Origin: Lentzea xinjiangensis
GTDB lineage: Bacteria > Actinomycetota > Actinomycetes > Mycobacteriales > Pseudonocardiaceae
Length of the DNA: 64,000 nt
Direction of reading: 5' to 3'
Assembly: GCF_900110955.1 (NCBI RefSeq)
Contig: NZ_FOFR01000007.1
Location: 204,859-268,858 of the forward strand
The position numbers and the translations under genes are program-made. Positions within the stretch are counted from its first letter, which is position 1. Every line of letters begins with the position of its first letter. Under the pieces are notes generated by a model that saw only the letters and a program-made list of their open reading frames with translations, had not been told where the DNA came from and made no database searches. Positions 55,258 through 63,618 of the stretch are shown here, piece after piece.

Positions 55258-56021
55258 CCACCCCGGTGCTGCGGGCGAGAGGCCTGGTCAAGCGGTACGG
55301 CAGGGTGACGGCGCTGGCGGGCAGCGACCTGGAGCTGCTGCCGGGGGAGGTGCTCGCGGTGATCGGCGACAACGGGGCGGGCAAGTCGTCGCTGATCAAG
55401 GCGCTGTCGGGGGCGGTGGTGCCGGACGAGGGCGAGATCTTCCTGGACGGTTCGCCGGTGTCGTTCGCGACGCCGATCGACGCGCGGAAGGCGGGCATCG
55501 AGACGGTGCACCAGTCGCTGGCGGTGGCGCCGTCGCTGGACATCGCGGCGAACCTGTTCCTGGGCCGGGAACGCCGGCGCAAGGGTGTGCTGGGGTCGGT
55601 GTTCCGGATGCTGGACCGGCAGGGCATGCGGGAGGAGGCGCGCCGCCAGCTCGACGCGCTGGGGATCATGACGATCCAAAACCCGGGCCAGGCGGTGGAG
55701 ACGCTGTCCGGCGGTCAGCGCCAGGCCGTGGCGGTCGCGCGGGCGGCGGCGTTCGGCAGCCGGGTGGTGATCATGGACGAGCCGACGGCGGCGCTGGGTG
55801 TGCGGGAGTCGCGCGCGGTGCTGGACCTGATCGGGCAGGTGCGCGATCGGGGCCTGCCGGTGATCCTGGTCAGCCACAACATGCCGCACGTGTTCGAGGT
55901 GGCCGACCGCATCCACATCCAGCGCCTGGGCCGGCGCAAGGCGGTGGTGGACCCGCGGTCGGTGTCGATGTCGGACGCGGTGGCGATCATGACCGGCGCG
56001 CTGGAGCCGCCGGGGTCCTAG
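55254..56021 (+). CDS. Sugar ABC transporter ATP-binding protein (single domain, FrcA-like)
   Basis: 255 residues with one cassette: Walker A GDNGAGKSSL, Q-loop VHQSLAVAP, signature LSGGQRQAVAVARA, Walker B VVIMDEPTAALG, and the switch His in LVSHNMPHVFEVADR. Most ribose-type importers use a tandem about 500-residue ATPase, and this half-size form is the FrcA type, so a dimer is needed. ATG 55254 overlaps the permease stop. The end overlaps the convergent SnoaL-like gene. Confidence 0.93.
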   Translation: MTTPVLRARGLVKRYGRVTALAGSDLELLPGEVLAVIGDNGAGKSSLIKALSGAVVPDEGEIFLDGSPVSFATPIDARKAGIETVHQSLAVAPSLDIAANLFLGRERRRKGVLGSVFRMLDRQGMREEARRQLDALGIMTIQNPGQAVETLSGGQRQAVAVARAAAFGSRVVIMDEPTAALGVRESRAVLDLIGQVRDRGLPVILVSHNMPHVFEVADRIHIQRLGRRKAVVDPRSVSMSDAVAIMTGALEPPGS

Positions 56022-56359
56022 GCGGTGCCGAAGGGGTTGTCGATCACGTACCGCCACCGGCCGTCGGCTGCTCTGCGGGCGACGTCGGTGGCGGTGCCGG
56101 TCACCTCGCCGATGGTCCAGTCGACGATGAGCAGCGCGATGCCGTCGTGTTCGTAGACGTGGCGCGGCCGGACGTCGATGGGCAGGCCGAGGCGGAGGAA
56201 CCGCTGGTTGGCCGTGCGGCGGGCGGCGCCGGTGGCGGTGGTGCCGGGTTCGGGGACGAACAGGCCGCCGGGTTCGTAGACGGCGTCGACGGCCCGCGGG
56301 TCGCGGGAGTTGAACGCGGCGGCGAACTCGTGGGCCACACTGGCGGGGTGGATGGTCAT
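56018..56359 (-). CDS. SnoaL/DUF4440-like nuclear transport factor 2 fold protein
   Basis: 113 residues: IHPASVAHEFAAAFNSRDPRAVDAVYEPGGLFVPEPG is the NTF2-like helix and strand opening, then IALLIVDWTIGE and WRYVIDNPFGTA. The family includes isomerases and hydrolases with a conical pocket; here no catalytic pair is certain. ATG 56359 is divergent from an HxlR regulator, with its operator between, so it is the likely HxlR target. Confidence 0.85.
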   Translation of the reverse strand: MTIHPASVAHEFAAAFNSRDPRAVDAVYEPGGLFVPEPGTTATGAARRTANQRFLRLGLPIDVRPRHVYEHDGIALLIVDWTIGEVTGTATDVARRAADGRWRYVIDNPFGTA

Positions 56360-56387
56360 GCTGTGAGCGTCGCGTTCGCCGGCGTGG

Positions 56388-56403
56388 GTCACCAAACGGT
56401 GAC
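56388..56403. promoter_or_regulatory. HxlR operator at the regulator's own start
   Basis: GTCACC (56388-56393), AAAC, GGTGAC (56398-56403), perfect 6-bp arms with a 4-bp spacer. It covers the proposed GTG start at 56399. The ACC-N4-GGT core equals that of the HxlR site at 51298-51309. Confidence 0.65.
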
Positions 56404-56731
56404 CTGGGACCGGCCGTCGGCGCAGTGCCCGGTGGAGGTGGCGCTGGCGGCGGTCAGCGGCCGGTGGGCGACGCTGGTGCTGCGGGACCTCATGCACGGG
56501 CCGCGGTCGTTCTCGGCGTTGCGGGCGGGGTTGCCGGCGCTGAGCGCGAAGGTGCTGACCGAGCGGCTGGAGTCGTTGACCGCGCAGGGCCTGGTGTCGT
56601 GCACCCGCTCCCCCGGTTTCCCGGTGCGGACGTCGTACGCGCTGACGTCCGCCGGGTTGTTGCTGCGGCCGTTGCTGGTGGAGTTGTACCGCACGGGTGA
56701 GGCGCTACTGGGCGAGCTTCCGGATGACTGA
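56399..56731 (+). CDS. HxlR-family regulator
   Basis: 110 residues from GTG 56399 (VTWDRPSAQCPVEVALAAVSGRWATLVLRDLMHGPRSFSAL), the HxlR winged helix with the N-terminal Cys. Upstream GTGs at 56363 and 56384 are in frame, but homologues start near this TWD segment. The operator spans the chosen start, which suggests autorepression. The end overlaps the convergent gene at 56705 by 27 bp. Confidence 0.88.
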   Translation: MTWDRPSAQCPVEVALAAVSGRWATLVLRDLMHGPRSFSALRAGLPALSAKVLTERLESLTAQGLVSCTRSPGFPVRTSYALTSAGLLLRPLLVELYRTGEALLGELPDD

Positions 56732-56995
56732 CTCCAGTGGCGCGAGGACGTCGCGGGAGCGCATGAGGCCTTCGGAGACCTCCACGACGTCCGGTTTCAG
56801 CTGCTTCCAGTGCGGATCGTCGCCGGGGATCTGCACCAGGCTGAGCCCGAACACGGGTTCGTGGCCCAGTTCCTGCCTCAGCTCGACGAGGACCTCCCGC
56901 AGGGCGTCGTCGAACCGGGCTCGGGTGTCGTCGTATGCGTTGCGTACGTCGCTGGTGATCTGGACGGACCACGTGGAATATCCGTCGAGGTTCAT
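56705..56995 (-). CDS. Hypothetical protein (96 aa)
   Basis: 96 residues, soluble, mostly helical: STWSVQITSDVRNAYDDTRARFDDALREVLVELRQELGHE, then DPHWKQLKPDVVEVSEGLMRSRDVLAPLESVIRKLAQ. No family recognised. Start ATG 56995. A hairpin at 57009-57029 separates it from hrpA, so it probably has its own transcript. Confidence 0.7.
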   Translation of the reverse strand: MNLDGYSTWSVQITSDVRNAYDDTRARFDDALREVLVELRQELGHEPVFGLSLVQIPGDDPHWKQLKPDVVEVSEGLMRSRDVLAPLESVIRKLAQ

Positions 56996-57008
56996 GGCTC
57001 ACGGTAGC

Positions 57009-57029
57009 GGCACGGCGTGGTGCCGTGCC
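57009..57029 (-). terminator. Hairpin after hrpA
   Basis: GGCACGGC (57009-57016), loop GTGGT, GCCGTGCC (57022-57029), perfect 8-bp GC-rich stem starting 5 bp beyond the hrpA stop. No U-run. A factor-independent pause or terminator is likely. Confidence 0.6.
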
Positions 57030-57034
57030 ATGGG

Positions 57035-60000
57035 TCACAGCGGCACGGCGTCGAGTGCTTTGTAGATCCGCTTGTCGCTGACGGTGTAGCGCGTCCCGAT
57101 GGTCTGGGCGAAGTAGGACAGCCGCAGCTCCTCGATCATCCACCGGATCTCGTCGAGCTCCGGTGACGGCTCGTCGGCCGGTGTCTGCGCGCGCAGCTCC
57201 CGGTACTCGGCGTGCACCTGGTGGATCTTGTCGGTCCACTCCAGGTCGCGGCGCGGGTTCTCGGGCAGCTTCTCGATGCGCCGTGCGATGCCCTTGAGGT
57301 AGCGGACGAGGTCGGGCAGCCGGTCGTAGCCGGTGTCGGTGACGAACCCCTTGTACACCAGCGAGCCGAGGTGTGCGCGCAGGTCGGCCGCGGAGTCCGG
57401 GGCGCCTTTCAGCCCGGTCAGTGCCAGCTCGGCCTCGTGGGCGGCGTGCAGGATCTTGCGGACCTCCTGCACGACGACCCAGGTGGTGTCGTTGATGGCC
57501 GCCTGGACCTTCTTGAGCTGCGCGGCGTAGGCCGCGGCGTCCCAGGCGGGCTCGCCCATGAGCCGGTCGACGGCGGCGGTGATGCAGTCCGCGAGCAGGG
57601 GTGCGACGCCGCCGTGGGGGTTGCGGGTCAGGGCGAGCTTGGCGGCGTTGTCGAGGTGGCGTTGCAGGTGCTTGACGGGTGAGTTGATGCCGAGCAGCAG
57701 CAGCCGGCGCACGCCGCGGCGGTGGGCGTGGGCCTGGCGGCCGGGGGTGTCGAGGACCTTGATCGCGACGGTGTCGCCGTGGTCGATGAGCGAGGGGTAG
57801 GCGGTGACGGTGATGCCGGACTGCCGTTGCTCGATCGTGCGCGGCAGGGTGCCGAAGTCCCACGTGGTGATGCCGGTGCGTTCGAGGTGCCCGGCGGCCT
57901 GGCTGAGCGACTCGCGGACCTCGTCGCGCAGCTTGTCCTTGAGCGCGGCGATGTCCTTGCCCTCGGCCAGGGTGCGGTCGTGCTCGTCGACGACCTGGAA
58001 GGTGAGCTTGAGGTGGTCGGGGACGGCGTCGAGCTGCCAGTCCTCGCGGTGCACCGTGACGCCGGTGAGTGCTTTGAGCTCGCGTTCGACGCCGGTGAGC
58101 AGCGACGTCTCCTCGGGTTTGATGCGGGCCAGCACGGCGGTGGCGACGTCGGGGACGGGGACGAAGTTGCGGCGGATCTGCTTGGGCAGGGAGCGGATGA
58201 GCGCGACGACGAGGTCGTGGCGCAGGCCGGGGATCTGCCAGGAGAACGCGTCGTCGTCGAGCGTGGTGAGCGCGGGCAGCGGGAGCTTCACGGTGACGCC
58301 GTCGTGGCGGCTGCCCGGTTCGAAGTGGTAGCTCAGCGGCAGGGTCAGCTCGCCTTGGCGCCACTGGTCGGGGTAGGCGTCGGGGCTGACGTCGGCGCGG
58401 TCGTTGACCAGCATCTCCTTGGTGAAGGTGAGCTGGTTCTTGTCCTTCTGCTTCTTCCACCACGAGTCGAAGTGCCGGGCGGAGACGACCTCGGGGGCGA
58501 CGCGTTTGTCGTAGAACTCGAACAGCGTCTCCTCGTCGACGACGATGTCGCGGCGGCGGGCGCGGTTCTCCAGCTCGCCGACTTCCTCGAGCATCGCGCG
58601 GTTGGTGTGGAAGAAGCGGTGGTGGGTGGTCCACTCCCCCTGCACGAGCGCGTGGCGGATGAACAGCTCACGTGACAGCACGGGGTCGATGCGGCCGTAG
58701 TTGACCTTGCGGCCGGCGACGATCGGCACCCCGTACAGCGTCACCTTCTCCAGGGCGACGACGCTGCCGCGTTTGGCTTCCCAGTGCGGTTCGGAGTACT
58801 GGCGTTTGACGACGTGTTCGCCGAGGCGTTCGGCCCACTCGGGTTCGATCTTGGCGACGATGCGTCCCCACAGCCGGCTGGTCTCGACGAGTTCGGCGGC
58901 CATGACCCACTGCGGTGGCTTCTTCGCGAGGGCGGAGCCGGGGAAGATCGCGAACTTGGCGTTGCGGGCGCCCAGGAACTCGGTCATCGGACGGCGTTTG
59001 TCGCCGGGCGCCTGTTTTTTGAGGACGTCCTTGACGCCGATGTGGCTGAGCAGCCCGGACAGCAGGGCGATGTGGATGTTGCGGGGGTCGCCGGGCTGGT
59101 CGTTGAGGTGCATGCCGATCTGCTTGGCGACCTGGCGCAGCTGCAGGTAGATGTCCTGCCACTCGCGCACGCGCAGGTAGTTGAGGAACTCGGCCTTGCA
59201 GCGCTTGCGGAACTGGTTGCCCGACAGCTCCTTCTGCTGCTGCTTGAGGTACTCCCACAGGTTGAGGAACGTGCCGAAGTCGGATTCGGGGTCGACGAAC
59301 CTGGCGTGCTGCGCGGTCGCGGCTTCCTGCTGGTCGGCGGGGCGTTCGCGGGGGTCCTGGATGGACAGCGCCGCGGCGATGATCATGACTTCTTTGAGGC
59401 AGCCGGTGGTGTCGGCCTCGAGGACCATGCGGCCCAGGCGGGGGTCGACGGGCAGGGCGGCGAGCTTGCGGCCGGTGGGGGTGAGCTTCTTCTCGGCGGC
59501 GTTGATGGCGCCGAGCTCCTGCAGCAGACCGATGCCGTCGTTGATGTTGCGGGCGTCGGGCGGGTCGATGAAGGGGAACTTCGCGACGTCGCCGAGGCCG
59601 ATGTTGGTCATCTGCAGGATGACGCTGGCGAGGTTGGTGCGCAGGATCTCGGCGTCGGTGAACTCCGGCCGCGCTTCGAAGTCCTCTTCGGAGTACAGGC
59701 GGATGCAGATGCCTTCGCTGACGCGGCCGCAGCGGCCCTTGCGCTGGTTCGCGCTCGCCTGGCTGATCGGTTCGATCGGCAGGCGCTGGACCTTGAGGCG
59801 GTGGCTGTAGCGGGAGATGCGGGCGTTGCCGGGGTCGATGACGTACTTGATGCCCGGCACGGTGAGGCTGGTCTCGGCGACGTTGGTGGCGAGCACGACG
59901 CGCCTGCCGGTGTGGCGCTGGAAGACCCGGTGCTGCTCGCCGACGCTGAGGCGTGCGTAGAGCGGGAGGATCTCGGTGTTGCGGAGGTCTTCGGCCTTGA

Positions 60001-60901
60001 GGGCGTCGGCGGTGTCGCGGATCTCGCGTTCGCCGGAGAGGAACACGAGGATGTCGCCGGGGCCTTCGGCCTGCAGCTCGTGGACGGCGTTGACGATGCC
60101 CTGGGTCTGGTCGTCGTCCTCCTGCAGCGGCCGGTAGCGGGTCTCGACGGGGTAGGTGCGGCCGGAGACCTCGATGACCGGGGCGTTGTCGAAGTGCTGG
60201 CTGAAGCGCTGCGGGTCGATCGTCGCGGAGGTGATGACGACCTTGAGGTCGGGGCGGCGCGGCAGCAGCTGCTTGAGGTAGCCGAGCAGGAAGTCGACGT
60301 TGAGGCTGCGTTCGTGGGCCTCGTCGATGATGATCGTGTCGTAGCGCGACAGGGTCCTGTCGGTCTGGATCTCGGCGAGCAGGATGCCGTCGGTCATGAG
60401 CTTGACCAGGGTCTCGTCACCGGACTGGTCGGTGAAGCGGACCTTGTAGCCGACGGTGTCGCCGAGCTTGGTGCCCAGTTCCTCGGCGACGCGTTCGGCG
60501 ACGGTGCGCGCGGCGATGCGGCGGGGCTGGGTGTGGCCGATCTGGCCGGTGATGCCGCGGCCGAGCTCCAGGCAGATCTTGGGCAGCTGGGTGGTCTTGC
60601 CCGAGCCGGTCTCGCCGGCGACGATCACGACCTGGTGCCGCGCGATGAGCTCCTTGATGTCGTCCTTGTGCTGGCTGACCGGGAGCTCTTGCGGGTAGCT
60701 GATCGGGGGGACGGACTCCCGGCGCAGCGCGACCTTGAGGGCCGCCTCGTCGAACTGGGAGGCGATCTCCTCGGTGATCTTGCGGCGGGCCAGGGGGTCT
60801 TTGACCTTGCGTGCGCCGTCGAGGCGCCTGGCGAGCCGGCGTTGATCACGCGCCATGAGCTCGGGCAGGCGTTTGTGCAGTTCAGCGAGCGGGGTGTCCA
60901 T
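57035..60901 (-). CDS. hrpA: ATP-dependent RNA helicase HrpA
   Basis: 1288 residues, the usual HrpA length. Walker A GETGSGKT (96-103), DEAH (193-196), SAT, and motif VI QRKGRCGRVSEGICIRLYS. HA2 and OB-fold regions follow, then the HrpA-specific DUF3418 C-terminus (about 700-1288). HrpA resolves stalled ribosomes and remodels mRNA. ATG 60901 begins MDTPLAELHKRLPELM; a TATCCT box lies 9 nt upstream with no clear ribosome site. Transcribed alone. Confidence 0.95.
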   Translation of the reverse strand: MDTPLAELHKRLPELMARDQRRLARRLDGARKVKDPLARRKITEEIASQFDEAALKVALRRESVPPISYPQELPVSQHKDDIKELIARHQVVIVAGETGSGKTTQLPKICLELGRGITGQIGHTQPRRIAARTVAERVAEELGTKLGDTVGYKVRFTDQSGDETLVKLMTDGILLAEIQTDRTLSRYDTIIIDEAHERSLNVDFLLGYLKQLLPRRPDLKVVITSATIDPQRFSQHFDNAPVIEVSGRTYPVETRYRPLQEDDDQTQGIVNAVHELQAEGPGDILVFLSGEREIRDTADALKAEDLRNTEILPLYARLSVGEQHRVFQRHTGRRVVLATNVAETSLTVPGIKYVIDPGNARISRYSHRLKVQRLPIEPISQASANQRKGRCGRVSEGICIRLYSEEDFEARPEFTDAEILRTNLASVILQMTNIGLGDVAKFPFIDPPDARNINDGIGLLQELGAINAAEKKLTPTGRKLAALPVDPRLGRMVLEADTTGCLKEVMIIAAALSIQDPRERPADQQEAATAQHARFVDPESDFGTFLNLWEYLKQQQKELSGNQFRKRCKAEFLNYLRVREWQDIYLQLRQVAKQIGMHLNDQPGDPRNIHIALLSGLLSHIGVKDVLKKQAPGDKRRPMTEFLGARNAKFAIFPGSALAKKPPQWVMAAELVETSRLWGRIVAKIEPEWAERLGEHVVKRQYSEPHWEAKRGSVVALEKVTLYGVPIVAGRKVNYGRIDPVLSRELFIRHALVQGEWTTHHRFFHTNRAMLEEVGELENRARRRDIVVDEETLFEFYDKRVAPEVVSARHFDSWWKKQKDKNQLTFTKEMLVNDRADVSPDAYPDQWRQGELTLPLSYHFEPGSRHDGVTVKLPLPALTTLDDDAFSWQIPGLRHDLVVALIRSLPKQIRRNFVPVPDVATAVLARIKPEETSLLTGVERELKALTGVTVHREDWQLDAVPDHLKLTFQVVDEHDRTLAEGKDIAALKDKLRDEVRESLSQAAGHLERTGITTWDFGTLPRTIEQRQSGITVTAYPSLIDHGDTVAIKVLDTPGRQAHAHRRGVRRLLLLGINSPVKHLQRHLDNAAKLALTRNPHGGVAPLLADCITAAVDRLMGEPAWDAAAYAAQLKKVQAAINDTTWVVVQEVRKILHAAHEAELALTGLKGAPDSAADLRAHLGSLVYKGFVTDTGYDRLPDLVRYLKGIARRIEKLPENPRRDLEWTDKIHQVHAEYRELRAQTPADEPSPELDEIRWMIEELRLSYFAQTIGTRYTVSDKRIYKALDAVPL

Positions 60902-61101
60902 TTGGGTTCCAGGATAGTCAGCCCGTGCGAGTTCGCTCGCGTCAATAACCCGCACGCGGCCGCGGCGGCGTGCGGCCCGGCCTGGCGAGGGAGGCGGAGG
61001 TGCGGGCGCGCGGCCAGGACCGCGGCCTGGCGGATGTGGCGTGAGCTGCGGCGATGCCGGGGTGCGCAAAATTGTCAGACCCCCTCGCTAGCGTGCTCGG
61101 C

Positions 61102-61662
61102 ATGGACCTGAACGCGTTCTGGGCCCTGGTCGAGTCCTCCGGTGCGGAGACCTCCGGCCGGGACGAGCGGCTGCGGCGGCTGACGGCCGCGCTGGCCGCG
61201 CTGCCGCGGCAGGAGGTGGCGGAGTTCGCGGTGTGGCTGGACCGGGCGCGGCGCCGGGTGGACACGTGGGCGCACTGGCAGGCGGCCGACGTGATCTGCG
61301 GCGGCCTGTGCTCCGACGACGGGTTCTTCTACTTCCAGGCGTGGCTGGTCGGCCAGGGGCGGGCGGTGTTCGAGGCGGTGGCCGCGTCGCCGGACGCGCT
61401 GGCGGACGTGCCGCACGTGCGGGTGCTGGCCTCACGCGGGGGCGTGCACGCGTGGGCCGATGACGAGTGGCCGGACTGGGAGGACCTCGACCACGTGGCG
61501 GACGAGGTGTTCGAGGGTGGTCTGGACGAGGAGCTGGCCCGGCGCGGGGTGTGGTTGCTCACGGCGCCGGAGCCGGCGGGTGAGCAGTGGGACTTCGCCG
61601 ATCCGGCGGAGATCTCGGCGCGGGTGCCGCGGCTGGGTGCGTTGTTCGGGAAGGTGGCGTGA
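61102..61662 (+). CDS. DUF4240-domain protein
   Basis: 186 residues. DLNAFWALVESS, FAVWLDRARRRVDTWAHWQAADVICGGLCSDDGFFYFQAWLVGQGRAVFEA are the DUF4240 core (DFW, the dW-A-G sequence, SDDGFxYFR-like). Function unknown, possibly an antitoxin- or immunity-like fold by genome context elsewhere, not here. ATG 61102 lies 7 nt after TAGCGT (61089-61094), so it is probably leaderless. The stop overlaps the next ATG. Confidence 0.88.
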   Translation: MDLNAFWALVESSGAETSGRDERLRRLTAALAALPRQEVAEFAVWLDRARRRVDTWAHWQAADVICGGLCSDDGFFYFQAWLVGQGRAVFEAVAASPDALADVPHVRVLASRGGVHAWADDEWPDWEDLDHVADEVFEGGLDEELARRGVWLLTAPEPAGEQWDFADPAEISARVPRLGALFGKVA

Positions 61663-61985
61663 TGGTCGCGGTCGACGTGGTGGTGTGGCGGGCGCCCGGT
61701 CCGGCGTCGTCGGCGGAGGCGGCGGCCCGGTACGCGGAGCTGCGCGCGTCGCCGCTGGGCGCGTTCGAGCCGTCGGTGGCGGCGTTCGTGCGCGAGCTGC
61801 GGCAGACCTCCCCGGATCCGTCGTCGCCGGTGTCGTGGGAGCAGGCGCTGACGGTGGGCACGGACGCGGTGATCGTGCATGTGGTGTGGCCGCAGCGGCA
61901 GCGGGTGCTGGACCTGGTGGCGTTGCTGGCCGAGCGGCACGGCCTGGTGTGCTACGAGCCGGCGCGCCAGGTGGCGATGTCCTGA
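61662..61985 (+). CDS. Hypothetical protein coupled to DUF4240
   Basis: 107 residues: MVAVDVVVWRAPGPASSAEAAARYAEL, then AVIVHVVWPQRQRVLDLVALLAERHGLVCYEPARQ. It looks like a small alpha/beta fold. No family recognised. The ATG shares a base with the DUF4240 stop, so the pair is translationally coupled. The C-terminus overlaps the convergent deaminase gene by 34 bp. Confidence 0.75.
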   Translation: MVAVDVVVWRAPGPASSAEAAARYAELRASPLGAFEPSVAAFVRELRQTSPDPSSPVSWEQALTVGTDAVIVHVVWPQRQRVLDLVALLAERHGLVCYEPARQVAMS

Positions 61986-62926
61986 CGCAGCGCCGTTTTG
62001 ACCGCGGCGGGTGCGTAGGAGGCGTCGGCGGCGGCGGTGGCGATGCGCGCGAGGGCGTCGTCGCCGAAGCCGAGCTCCTCGCGCAGCAGCCGGTACTCGT
62101 CGGTGAGCGTGGTGCCGGTCGAGGAGGGGATGTCGGTGTTGAGCGTGACGGTCAGCCCGGCGTCGAGCAGGTGTGGCAGTGGATGAGAGGAGAGGGAGCC
62201 GACCAGTCCCAGTGCGACGTTGGACGACGGGCACACTTCGAGCGGGATGGCGCGGTCCCGCAGCAGCGCGACGACCTCGGGGTCCTCGAGCGCGCGGAAC
62301 CCGTGCCCGATCCGGTCGGCCAGCCCGACGGTCACGGCTTCGGCGACGCTCGCCGCCCCGCAGCACTCCCCGGCGTGGTGCACGAGCCCGACGCCGGCGT
62401 CGCGCGCGGCACGGAACACGGTCGTGAACGGGGTGAGCGGGTGGTCCTCCGCTCCGGCCACCCCGATCGCCACGACCTGTGGGTGCGTGACCGCGAGCCG
62501 CAGTGAGGTCTCCAACCGTTCGACCGGCCGCTTGCGCGGGTGGTCCACGATCACACGGCAGACGATGCCGTGGGCGGCCTGTCCTGCGGCGAGCCCGGAC
62601 AACACCGCCTCGAGCGGCATGTCCGGATCACCGAGCCGTTCGCCGTGCGCTGCCGCGGTGAACGTGACCTCGGCGTAACGGGTCCCCTGCGCTGCTTCCT
62701 CGGCGCAGAACTCGTACGCGATCCGGTGGAAGTCCTCGGCTCGCCGCAGGCAGTCCCGCACCGCGCCGTTGTGCGCGGCGAACTGCGCGAAGCCCTCGAA
62801 CGGCCCCCGCGCCCGCGGCACCTCGACGCCGTGGTCGTCGACCAGGTCGGCGAGGGTGTCCGGCCGCACCGTGCTTTCCAGGTGCACGTGCAGGTGCGCC
62901 TTGGGCAGCGCCGCGAGATCACGCAT
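61952..62926 (-). CDS. Adenosine-deaminase-family protein with altered active-site Asp
   Basis: 324 residues, TIM-barrel amidohydrolase. Metal ligands HLHVHLE (HxH), HHAGE (His and catalytic Glu), IGHGF (His) and LNTDIPSSTG (metal Asp) are present. In adenosine deaminases the last motif is TDDP, whose second Asp contacts N7 of the purine; here it is Ile. A changed substrate (not plain adenosine) is therefore likely. ATG 62926 lies 8 nt after a TAGCGT box. The 268 bp upstream (62927-63194) hold no gene I can support. Confidence 0.88.
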   Translation of the reverse strand: MRDLAALPKAHLHVHLESTVRPDTLADLVDDHGVEVPRARGPFEGFAQFAAHNGAVRDCLRRAEDFHRIAYEFCAEEAAQGTRYAEVTFTAAAHGERLGDPDMPLEAVLSGLAAGQAAHGIVCRVIVDHPRKRPVERLETSLRLAVTHPQVVAIGVAGAEDHPLTPFTTVFRAARDAGVGLVHHAGECCGAASVAEAVTVGLADRIGHGFRALEDPEVVALLRDRAIPLEVCPSSNVALGLVGSLSSHPLPHLLDAGLTVTLNTDIPSSTGTTLTDEYRLLREELGFGDDALARIATAAADASYAPAAVKTALRQDIATWRAGS

Positions 62927-63194
62927 GGGCCGCGACGCTACCCAAGGCCCTCCCGCCGGCGCTCGGGATTTTTCGCCGCGCGGCCCCGGCGGCGAAGTAC
63001 CCGACGCGGTCCGCCTTGGACACGGACGTTGCCGTGGCCGCCGGGGTCGGTGCGCACAGGTCGCGCCGCGCGGAGTGCGCGGGACCGGGGAGCCGCCGAG
63101 AAGCCCCGACACGGCCGTGGTGGGTCCGGCGCCTCCGGCCGGCGCCGGAATTGCGCGCGACGCCGGGGCCCGGCCGCCGCTAGGTTGCGCTTCC

Positions 63195-63566
63195 ATGCCT
63201 GATGTTGTGCAGACGCGCCACGGCGCGACGGTGTTGATGTGCGCCCCGGACGGTCCGCCGATCGCCGACGAGCAGTCCGCTGTGGACCTGATCGGCACGT
63301 TGTGGGGCCAGGACGTGCAGTGGCTGGTGCTGCCGGTGACGCGGCTGACGCCGGAGTTCTTCGTGCTGCGCACGCGGGTGGCGGGCGCGGTGGTGCAGAA
63401 GCTGCAGCAGTACGGGTTCCGGGTCGCGGTGGTCGGGGACATCACCGAGCAGGTGGCGGCGAGCACGGCGTTGCGGGACTTCGTGCACGAGTCGAACCGG
63501 GGCCGGCAGCTGTGGTTCGTGGCGGACGAGGCGGAGCTGGACGCGCGGCTGGGCGCGGCGGCCTGA
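63195..63566 (+). CDS. DUF4180-domain protein
   Basis: 123 residues: VVQTRHGATVLMCAPDGPPIADEQSAVDLIGTLWGQDVQWLVLPVTRLTPEFFVLRTRVAGAVVQKLQQYGFRVAVVGDIT matches DUF4180, a small alpha/beta domain of unknown function (STAS-like). ATG 63195 lies 8 nt after TAGGTT. It stands alone, followed by a strong palindrome that belongs to the next gene. Confidence 0.88.
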   Translation: MPDVVQTRHGATVLMCAPDGPPIADEQSAVDLIGTLWGQDVQWLVLPVTRLTPEFFVLRTRVAGAVVQKLQQYGFRVAVVGDITEQVAASTALRDFVHESNRGRQLWFVADEAELDARLGAAA

Positions 63567-63582
63567 ACACGGCAAACGGCCC

Positions 63583-63603
63583 TATTGCAACTAGCTTGCA
63601 ATA
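63583..63603. promoter_or_regulatory. Strong palindrome in the threonine-aldolase-family promoter
   Basis: TATTGCAA (63583-63590), CTAGC, TTGCAATA (63596-63603), perfect 8-bp arms. It ends 2 bp before the TAGGGT -10 box (63606-63611), so it covers the -35 region. The TTGCAA-N5-TTGCAA pattern suits a dimeric repressor. No regulator gene is adjacent within the window; it may lie downstream. Confidence 0.75.
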
Positions 63604-63618
63604 GCTAGGGTCGGGGTC

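Noticed and set aside
58784..61111. Long forward frame opposite hrpA
   Set aside because: It is the complement of HrpA codons, rich in Val/Leu/Gly/Asp with no motif.
62927..63194. Gene in the 268-bp gap before DUF4180
   Set aside because: Frames there are Arg/Pro/Gly-rich with no start signal or conserved motif. Only the TAGGTT box near the DUF4180 start looks functional.
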